A DNA stretch of 6,924 nucleotides, taken from NCBI GenBank assembly GCA_937875975.1, contig CALEEU010000051.1, positions 1-6,924 on the forward strand, read 5' to 3'. The notes beneath the pieces were generated by a model. That model did not search any database, was not told where the DNA came from, and saw only the letters and a program-made list of their open reading frames with translations. Numbering within the stretch: the first letter of the stretch is position 1; every line of letters begins with the position of its first letter. Of the stretch, positions 1-5,115 are shown piece after piece. The stretch comes from an uncultured Opitutia bacterium. GTDB lineage: Bacteria; Verrucomicrobiota; Verrucomicrobiia; Opitutales; UBA953. A program made the position numbers and the translations under genes.

Positions 1-720
<720 letters not shown>

Positions 721-725
721 TCACC

Positions 726-1535
726 ATGGTCCAGGACAACGGAAAAGAACCAACCCTCGCGCTCAAGCTGCGCGTCTGGCGTCAGCGCCGCGGCCAGCCC
801 GGCGCCTTCGAGGAGCACTCCCTCGCCGCCGTGCCGACCTCGGCCTCCTTCCTCGAGATGATGGACATGCTCAACGAGCAGCTCATCAAGGCGGGCAAGG
901 ATACCTTCGCTTTCGACCACGACTGCCGCGAAGGCATCTGCGGCATGTGCTCGATGACGATCAACGGCATGCCCCACGGCCCGATTCCGGGCGTGACGAC
1001 CTGCCAGCTGCACATGCGCAACTTCCGCGATGGCGAGACGATCACCGTCGAGCCGTGGCGCGCCCGCGCCTTCCCGGTGCTCAAGGACCTCGCCGTCGAT
1101 CGCTCCGGCTTCGATAAGGTCATCCAGTCCGGCGGTTTCATCACCGTCCGCACCGGTTCCGCCCCGGAGGCCAACAACATCCCCGTCCCTAAGCCCGTCG
1201 CGGATGAGGCCATGGACGCCGCGGAATGCATCGGTTGCGGCGCCTGCGTCGCCTCCTGCAAGAACGGCTCGGCGATGCTCTTCGTCGGCGCCAAGATCAA
1301 CCACTTGAACATCCTGCCGCAAGGCCAGGCCGAACGCGATCGCCGTACGCTCTCGATGGTGAAGACCATGGACGAAGCCGGTTTTGGTAACTGCACCAAC
1401 TACGGTGAGTGCCAGGCGCATTGCCCGAAGAGCATCACGCTCGACGTCATCGCCAAGCTCAACCGTGACTACCTCCGCGCCCGCGTGAAGGAGTTCTTCT
1501 CCTCCACCGGTAAGCCTTCCAAGGGCGGAGACTAA
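726..1535 (+). CDS. sdhB: Succinate dehydrogenase/fumarate reductase iron-sulfur subunit
   Basis: Electron-transfer subunit of complex II, passing electrons from SdhA FAD to the membrane quinone site. The protein has 269 residues. An N-terminal plant-type ferredoxin domain holds the [2Fe-2S] ligands Cys67, Cys72, Cys75 and Cys93. The C-terminal helical domain carries CIGCGACVASC (Cys168, 171, 174, 178) and CTNYGECQAHCP (Cys223, 229, 233). By family rule Cys168/171/174/233 bind [4Fe-4S] and Cys178/223/229 bind [3Fe-4S]; all ligands are present, so the protein looks functional. The ATG at 726 lies 5 nt after the sdhA stop. The frame is open further upstream, but those codons overlap sdhA and do not resemble the family. 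No Shine-Dalgarno sequence precedes the start, suggesting translation coupled to sdhA. The gene is the last in its operon, followed by stem-loops and a terminator. FrdB is the alternative name if the complex runs in reverse. Confidence 0.97.
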   Translation: MVQDNGKEPTLALKLRVWRQRRGQPGAFEEHSLAAVPTSASFLEMMDMLNEQLIKAGKDTFAFDHDCREGICGMCSMTINGMPHGPIPGVTTCQLHMRNFRDGETITVEPWRARAFPVLKDLAVDRSGFDKVIQSGGFITVRTGSAPEANNIPVPKPVADEAMDAAECIGCGACVASCKNGSAMLFVGAKINHLNILPQGQAERDRRTLSMVKTMDEAGFGNCTNYGECQAHCPKSITLDVIAKLNRDYLRARVKEFFSSTGKPSKGGD

Positions 1536-1552
1536 GGCGGGCGAAGCCCGCC
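1536..1552 (+). other. Stem-loop immediately after the sdhB stop
   Basis: GGCGGGC-GAA-GCCCGCC forms a perfect 7-bp GC stem with a 3-nt loop, starting at the first base after the sdhB TAA. No T-tract follows, so it is not a classical intrinsic terminator by itself. It may protect the sdh mRNA 3' end or act with the hairpin at 1588-1607. A weaker 5-bp stem (1563-1567 with 1575-1579) lies between the two. Confidence 0.6.
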
Positions 1553-1585
1553 AGGGGCAGGGACTGGGCTAGGGCCAGTAAAGTA

Positions 1586-1614
1586 AGAGGGCGCCGTCAG
1601 GCGCCCTTCTTGTT
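1586..1614. terminator. Bidirectional intrinsic terminator between sdhB and the DUF4956 gene
   Basis: AGGGCGCC (1588-1595), loop GTCA, then GGCGCCCT (1600-1607) is a perfect 8-bp GC-rich stem. On the plus strand it is followed by TTCTTGTT. On the minus strand the same stem is followed by CTTACTTTACT, also T-rich. It therefore fits a terminator serving both the plus-strand sdh operon and the minus-strand operon that converges here. Confidence 0.75.
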
Positions 1615-1647
1615 GGGTAGGGATGCGATGACATCGCATCCCTACCC
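1615..1647. repeat. 33-nt palindrome with GGTAGGG arms (hairpin B of repeat copy 1)
   Basis: Sixteen bases (1615-1630, GGGTAGGGATGCGATG) are exactly reverse-complemented at 1632-1647 around a single central A (1631). Folded, this gives about a 14-bp stem with a small loop. The outer arm GTAGGG is shared with the hairpins at 4942-4968 and at 5020-5047 (minus strand), although their inner stems differ. It is the first part of a composite repeat whose heptamer tail starts at 1663. A GTAG tetranucleotide heading a palindrome is the hallmark of REP elements moved by RAYT (TnpA-REP) transposases; membership of that class is inferred. Confidence 0.8.
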
Positions 1648-1662
1648 AGGGAACACTCCCCC

Positions 1663-1690
1663 GATACTCCATACTCGACACTCTATACTC
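1663..1690 (+). repeat. Heptamer array 1: four NATACTC units
   Basis: Four contiguous 7-nt units: GATACTC, CATACTC, GACACTC, TATACTC, with one T-to-C change in unit 3. It sits 18 bp beyond the stop of the minus-strand DUF4956 gene (1709) and 15 bp after the palindrome. A small ggga/tccc stem (1649-1660), possibly a decayed hairpin A, fills that gap. The flank ACTCCCCC before the first unit is shared with array 2. Confidence 0.85.
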
Positions 1691-1708
1691 GCGGCGCACC
1701 GCGCCCGC

Positions 1709-2455
1709 TCACTCCGCCTCGACGACGCTTTGTTCGCCGACGCAGGTAAGCAACACGCGGTTGTTGCCGTTGGCGGCCTGGAGGGCGCGGACGAATTCAC
1801 CGACGCCGGCGCCGTCCTTCAGGGTGACTTCGTAACGCAGCTCGGTCATCAGGCCGGCTTGCACGGTCTCAACGGACTTGAGCGACTGCTGCGCCAGGTG
1901 CTGCGCAAACGGCCCGGCGAAGGCTTGGTCGTAGTCGACATCGGTGCCCACGCGAATCCGCAGGAGGTGCGAGCCTTTGAACGAGGAGAAGAAATCTGCC
2001 CGCGAAAGGGCGAAGATGATCGCGCACACGAGCGGGACGGTGACGGCGGCGAGCTCATACTGGCGGGCCCCGACGGCGAGACCGGTGCCCATGGCGAGGA
2101 AGATGAAACCGATATCGCGCGACTGGCCGACGTTGCGGCGGAAGCGGATGATCGAGAACGCGGCGAACATGCCGAACGCCGCCGCTAGGTTACCCACGAC
2201 GACGAGGATCACGAGCGTGACGACGGTGCCGAGGATGAGCAGGGTGTGGACGTAATCCTGCGAGTAGCGCGTACCTCGGTAGGTCTGCTTATACGTCCAG
2301 GCAACGAGGAGGTTGAGCGCAAAACTGAACAGGATCGCAAAGAGGATCTCCTTTACGCCGGGCTTGTCGGCGTGGTCAGTGACCAGGCGGGTCATCGCGT
2401 CGGCGTCGGCCGGCGCGGAGTTGGCGGCAAGAAGAAGTTTGGGCAGGAGGTACAT
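1709..2455 (-). CDS. DUF4956-family multi-pass membrane protein
   Basis: A 248-residue inner-membrane protein of unknown biochemical role. I see hydrophobic helices at about residues 36-54, 70-88, 89-104, 113-130 and 133-150. The conserved core runs from GTVVTLVILVVVGNL (76-90) through AFGMFAAFSIIRFR (93-106) and RDIGFIFLAMGTGLAVG (113-129), which matches the DUF4956 family as I know it. Residues about 160-248 form a soluble alpha/beta-like tail, probably cytoplasmic. The ATG at 2455-2453 overlaps the stop of the upstream VTC gene in TAATG, which strongly implies translational coupling. No Shine-Dalgarno is seen. It is the third gene of the CotH-VTC-DUF4956 operon and ends in TGA just before heptamer array 1. 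DUF4956 genes are recurrent neighbours of VTC-domain and CotH genes in annotated genomes, from memory. A role as channel, anchor or regulator for the VTC enzyme is inference. Confidence 0.88.
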   Translation of the reverse strand: MYLLPKLLLAANSAPADADAMTRLVTDHADKPGVKEILFAILFSFALNLLVAWTYKQTYRGTRYSQDYVHTLLILGTVVTLVILVVVGNLAAAFGMFAAFSIIRFRRNVGQSRDIGFIFLAMGTGLAVGARQYELAAVTVPLVCAIIFALSRADFFSSFKGSHLLRIRVGTDVDYDQAFAGPFAQHLAQQSLKSVETVQAGLMTELRYEVTLKDGAGVGEFVRALQAANGNNRVLLTCVGEQSVVEAE

Positions 2456-3192
2456 TAGGCGGAAAGGGCGGGGGTGGCGCCGTATTGGCGAACACTCTCG
2501 GAGTATTTACTGAAGGGGCGAGGAAAGATTCCGTGGCCCGAGAGGAAGCGCGCAAAATCGTACGGGGCCGCGGTCGCGCCTTTGACTTCCATTAGGCATT
2601 GGCCGGCATGGAGGACGGGCAGCGTACAGCCGTCGTCTTCGGTTCGCGGCGTCAGGTCGTCGAAGCGGCAGCGGATGCCTTGGTCGAAGGTGAGCCGGAG
2701 TTGCTCATGCCCGGCTTCATCCACCAGCCGGTAGGCGTGGCGGTCATAGCGGATGACGCACGCCGGCCGGAAGCCTTCCGCGGAGATGAGCTGACGGGCC
2801 TCGGCGAGAATGCGCGCGTCCGCGGGTGTAGTCTCCAGCGCTTCCGCTCCGTTCGTGAAAGCGATGGCTTGTCCAAGCGACAGCTGGACGCGCCGCTTGG
2901 CGCCTTGGCATCCGTCACGATGCTTGATCTCGACGAACGTAGCCGCCGGGATTGCGCCATCATTTGTTCCGTAGAGGCGGAGGCGTAGCTTGCGGCGCGA
3001 GGGCACACCCCGCCAGGCGTCCCAGTAGCATTTCCGGTCAGCGGAGTCGTAATAGAGGCTCACGACCGGATAGTGTCCGGTCGGTCCGCCGAGCATGTCA
3101 GGCAGGAGGCGTCCGGGAAAGTGGGCGAGCAGGGCGTCCCGCTCCGCGAGCGAAAGGATGTATTTCAGTTCGAAGCGGGCCGCGATCTCCAT
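2455..3192 (-). CDS. VTC-domain protein, polyphosphate polymerase-like
   Basis: A 245-residue soluble protein of the triphosphate-tunnel superfamily. Its best-known member, yeast Vtc4, makes polyphosphate from ATP. Family landmarks in order: RFELKYIL (6-13), RRKLRLRLYG (66-75), FVEIKHRDG (86-94), KRRVQ (99-103), CVIRYDRHAY (145-154), LRLTFDQGIR (165-174), MEVKG (201-205) and FSKYSES (227-233). Alternating basic and acidic residues such as Lys10, Arg70/72, Glu88, Lys90, Arg148, Glu202 and Lys229 are what a phosphate-binding tunnel with metal ligands requires. There is no signal peptide or membrane helix, so it is cytoplasmic. The ATG at 3192 lies 2 nt after the CotH stop; a TTG at 3237 would extend it by 15 residues into CotH but adds nothing family-like. 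The stop overlaps the DUF4956 start. It lacks the SPX and membrane domains of the yeast subunits; the neighbouring membrane protein may fill that role. Actual product (polyP or other) is unproven. Confidence 0.87.
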   Translation of the reverse strand: MEIAARFELKYILSLAERDALLAHFPGRLLPDMLGGPTGHYPVVSLYYDSADRKCYWDAWRGVPSRRKLRLRLYGTNDGAIPAATFVEIKHRDGCQGAKRRVQLSLGQAIAFTNGAEALETTPADARILAEARQLISAEGFRPACVIRYDRHAYRLVDEAGHEQLRLTFDQGIRCRFDDLTPRTEDDGCTLPVLHAGQCLMEVKGATAAPYDFARFLSGHGIFPRPFSKYSESVRQYGATPALSA

Positions 3193-3194
3193 GG

Positions 3195-4793
3195 TCAGGG
3201 GATGCGCGTGAGCGTCAGCGAATTGCGATCGAACCAAGCCTGGCCGGATTGCGCGCGTAGCTCGAGGACGAGCACCGGGTCCGCTTCGGCGACGGAGAAT
3301 TCGACGGAGACCGTGCGCCAGCTATTGGTACCCGTGAGCGCAGGCACGCCGTTGAGGCCAGAGATGCGGAGGCGAAGGCCTTTATCTTGCTCATCCTTGC
3401 CCGCGATGATGCCGGCGGTCTTGACCATGCCAGTCAGGCGATAGCGGCCGGGGCCAGTCGCGAGCGGTAGTCGGAAGTCGCCGCCTTTCTTCAGGCCGGC
3501 CTTCACGTAGAAACAATGACGCCCCTCGAAGTCGCGTTCGTCCGCCTCCTTCTCATCGGCGTTGCGCTCCCAGGCGTATTTTCCGAGCGTCGCCTTGCCG
3601 CCGAGAGAGCGGAGCTGCGCGGAGTCCTCGAGCTGGATGCGGATGGCCTGGATGCGGTTTTTCACCCTACTGGCGGCCTCTTTGCCTCGCTCGTCGAAGC
3701 GCTTCGCTTCTTGGGCGTCGAACGCGGTGAGCTTCGCCTTGGAGTTGGCGGCCAGTTCCAAGATCCGCTTCGGCCAGTCGTACGCTTGGAAGTTCTTCTC
3801 GTAGACGGCGAAGAACTGGGTCCGGTAACGTTCACGCATCGTCCGATTCCAGAGTAAGGCGTTAGGCACGAGCGCTCCGGGCTGACGAAAGACATACCAG
3901 CGGTCGTCGCCAAAGACCTGGTCCATGCCGTGAAGCATGAAGTGGAACTTGCCGGACGAGGGGTCCTCGTAGAACCGATAGTTGTTACGGTTGAAGGAAT
4001 AGCCGTCCCAGTGGCAGAGGATCTGCTCGAGGGCGAGGTGTCGGAAGTAGGCGTCGACATCCAGGATACGCTCCATGCGGGCCAGGCGTAATGCCGGGCT
4101 TGCCTCCTTCGTGGCGCCGATCAGCTCCGTCAGGCGGACCTTGTCGTCCGGGTCACCTTGATCGACCTCGATCGGGCCATCGATCTCGTTGCAGAAGGCG
4201 CCGTCGTAAAGGTGGCCCTTGGTGTCCTTGAAGAAATAGGAGAGGAACTCGGTGTTGAAGCCTTCCTTGAGCACGTAGGTGCCGAGGCGCTTGCCGTTGA
4301 GGACGACAAAGGCGTGCGTGCAGCGCGATGCCGGGACGCCAGCGCGGCGGGCCATCTCGCCCGCGGCCATCTCGAGCAGCATCGTGCCGTCCTGCGCGCA
4401 GTTGTTCAGCTGGAACTTGGTCAGGCCGCGATACTCCTGGCCCTTCTTCGTCTTCGCGGTGCGGAGCGAGAAACCGGGACGGTCTTCGGTAATCTGGCGG
4501 AAGCTGCCGGCGGAGCCCTTGAGCTTGATTGAGCACTTCTCGAGTTTAACGCCACCGGGCTCGTTGATGGTCAGCGTGACGTAGTCCCGCGGGTTCTTCG
4601 CGAGCTTATCGATATTCTCCTGGGAGATGGTCAGCTCCAGTTTTGGGATGAAGCCGGCGAAGAGGGCGTCCGGCGAGGTGTTGACGGCCGGTGGCTTGGG
4701 TGCGATCAGCGGCGGCAGCGTCTGGGCGGAAATAATCATCGCTCCGCCGACGAGAAGCGCAGCATGACGGAAGAATGGGCGGAGGCTTGCCAA
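3195..4793 (-). CDS. Exported CotH-family kinase-like protein with C-terminal jelly-roll-like domain
   Basis: A 532-residue protein. A signal peptide is apparent: basic ASLRPFFRH, hydrophobic AALLVGGAMIISA (11-23), then a proline-rich linker. Residues about 48-390 match the CotH kinase family, whose Bacillus member phosphorylates spore-coat proteins. Landmarks are CSIKLKGSAGSF (87-98), GFSLRT (107-112), LTKFQLNN (124-131), AGVPASRCTHAFVVLNGKRL (151-170), YVLKEGFN (173-180), HWDGYSFNRNNYRFYED (261-277) and HGMDQVFG (288-295). Asp291 is the likely metal-binding residue, with Asp263 and Asn271 nearby candidates. Residues about 421-532 look like a carbohydrate-binding jelly roll (GRYRLTGMVKTAG, SWRTVSVEFSV, SGQAWFDRNSLTL). 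The start is a TTG at 4793, chosen because an upstream in-frame TGA leaves no earlier start and the only nearby ATG (codon 19) would cut the signal peptide. It is the first gene of the operon. The substrate is unknown; sporulation is not implied. Confidence 0.86.
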   Translation of the reverse strand: MASLRPFFRHAALLVGGAMIISAQTLPPLIAPKPPAVNTSPDALFAGFIPKLELTISQENIDKLAKNPRDYVTLTINEPGGVKLEKCSIKLKGSAGSFRQITEDRPGFSLRTAKTKKGQEYRGLTKFQLNNCAQDGTMLLEMAAGEMARRAGVPASRCTHAFVVLNGKRLGTYVLKEGFNTEFLSYFFKDTKGHLYDGAFCNEIDGPIEVDQGDPDDKVRLTELIGATKEASPALRLARMERILDVDAYFRHLALEQILCHWDGYSFNRNNYRFYEDPSSGKFHFMLHGMDQVFGDDRWYVFRQPGALVPNALLWNRTMRERYRTQFFAVYEKNFQAYDWPKRILELAANSKAKLTAFDAQEAKRFDERGKEAASRVKNRIQAIRIQLEDSAQLRSLGGKATLGKYAWERNADEKEADERDFEGRHCFYVKAGLKKGGDFRLPLATGPGRYRLTGMVKTAGIIAGKDEQDKGLRLRISGLNGVPALTGTNSWRTVSVEFSVAEADPVLVLELRAQSGQAWFDRNSLTLTRIP

Positions 4794-4866
4794 GGTCGGC
4801 GGGGTGCCGAGAAGTTGTCAGTGCTGAAGGCGAGAGGCAATAAGGATGAGGATAGGGTAAATATGA
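4794..4866 (-). promoter_or_regulatory. Leader and presumed promoter region of the CotH operon
   Basis: This is the only space upstream of the CotH-VTC-DUF4956 operon before the repeat region. It contains an AT-rich patch (4839-4866) that on the minus strand reads CATATTTACCCTATCC, a plausible but weak -10 area. No convincing -35/-10 pair and no Shine-Dalgarno before the TTG start could be identified, so the exact promoter is not called. Confidence 0.3.
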
Positions 4867-4894
4867 GAGTATCGAGTATGGAGTATCGAGTATC
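4867..4894 (-). repeat. Heptamer array 2: four NATACTC units on the minus strand
   Basis: On the plus strand the units are GAGTATC, GAGTATG, GAGTATC, GAGTATC, without mismatch to NATACTC on the minus strand. It lies 73 bp upstream of the CotH start and points toward it. The inner flank gives the 16-nt string GAGTATCGGGGGAGTG (4888-4903), identical to the minus strand of array 1 with its flank. Confidence 0.87.
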
Positions 4895-4914
4895 GGGGGA
4901 GTGCATGCCTCGAC

Positions 4915-4938
4915 GTAGCGGCCACCGCAGGGCGGCCG
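4915..4938 (+). repeat. Hairpin A of the left module, headed by GTAG
   Basis: GTAG (4915-4918) directly precedes CGGCCACC-GCAG-GGCGGCCG (4919-4938), an 8-bp stem with one A-C mismatch on plus that becomes a G-U pair on minus. The core CCGCAGGGCG is shared with the minus strand of the hairpin at 5051-5068. Confidence 0.65.
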
Positions 4939-4941
4939 AGG

Positions 4942-4968
4942 GTAGGGGCGTGGCTACGCCGCGCCCTC
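4942..4968 (+). repeat. Hairpin B of the left module, headed by GTAG
   Basis: GTAG (4942-4945) is followed by GGGCGTGGC-TAC-GCCGCGCCC (4946-4966), a 9-bp stem with one G-U pair. It shares GGTAGGGGCR with hairpin B' (5020-5047, minus) and GGTAGGG with the 1615-1647 palindrome. Its inner stem differs from both. Confidence 0.72.
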
Positions 4969-5019
4969 CTTGCCTGGTCTGTTTCCAGCCGCTAACCGCC
5001 GACCGCCAATACCTGTTAC

Positions 5020-5047
5020 GGAGTGCACGATGAATCGTGCCCCTACC
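5020..5047 (-). repeat. Hairpin B' of the right module, headed by GTAG
   Basis: On minus, GGTAGGG (5047-5041) leads into GCACGA-TTCA-TCGTGC (5040-5025), a perfect 6-bp stem with a 4-nt loop. The distal arm (GGAGT at 5020-5024) no longer pairs with the CCCC of the GGTAGGGG arm, so the palindrome is partly decayed compared with 1615-1647. Confidence 0.68.
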
Positions 5048-5050
5048 TTG

Positions 5051-5068
5051 GTTCGCCCTGCGGCGAAC
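5051..5068 (-). repeat. Hairpin A' of the right module
   Basis: GTTCGCC-CTGC-GGCGAAC is a perfect 7-bp stem with a 4-nt loop. On minus its core matches hairpin A (4915-4938), and both are followed by AGG(G)TAGGGGC, while the stem bases differ in a compensated way. No GTAG heads this copy. Confidence 0.65.
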
Positions 5069-5076
5069 GCACAACC

Positions 5077-5104
5077 GATACTCTATACTCGATACTCCAT
5101 ACTC
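5077..5104 (+). repeat. Heptamer array 3: four NATACTC units
   Basis: GATACTC, TATACTC, GATACTC, CATACTC, contiguous and without mismatch. It ends 11 bp beyond the stop of the minus-strand GH20-like gene (5116), mirroring array 1, which ends 18 bp from the DUF4956 stop. No T-tract terminator for the GH20-like gene is visible; the array and hairpin A' are the only structures at its 3' end. Confidence 0.87.
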
Positions 5105-5115
5105 TCACTTCAGCC

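Larger units (their letters stand above)
4867..5104. repeat. Inverted pair of composite hairpin-heptamer repeats (238 bp)
   Basis: The region between the CotH and GH20-like genes is bounded by two 28-bp heptamer arrays in opposite orientation, each followed inward by hairpin A, a GGTAGGG segment and hairpin B. The left module runs 4867-4968 on plus and the right one 5104-5020 on minus. The centre (4969-5019) shows no clear structure. No open reading frame with protein-like composition is present. The arrangement resembles a BIME/REPIN pair or a MITE with 28-bp imperfect terminal inverted repeats; which applies is inference. Confidence 0.7.

Noticed and set aside
1615..1690. CRISPR-like array
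   Set aside because: The repeats are contiguous 7-mers with no spacers, and the hairpins are different sequences at different sites.
3195..3237. Longer VTC protein starting at TTG 3237
   Set aside because: The extra 15 residues overlap the CotH gene and show no family similarity. The ATG at 3192 places RFELKY at the usual N-terminal position.
4764..5074. Small open frames crossing the 4794-5115 region on both strands
   Set aside because: Their translations consist of repeat-derived strings such as YSILDT or RYSIL from the heptamers and have no independent coding signal.
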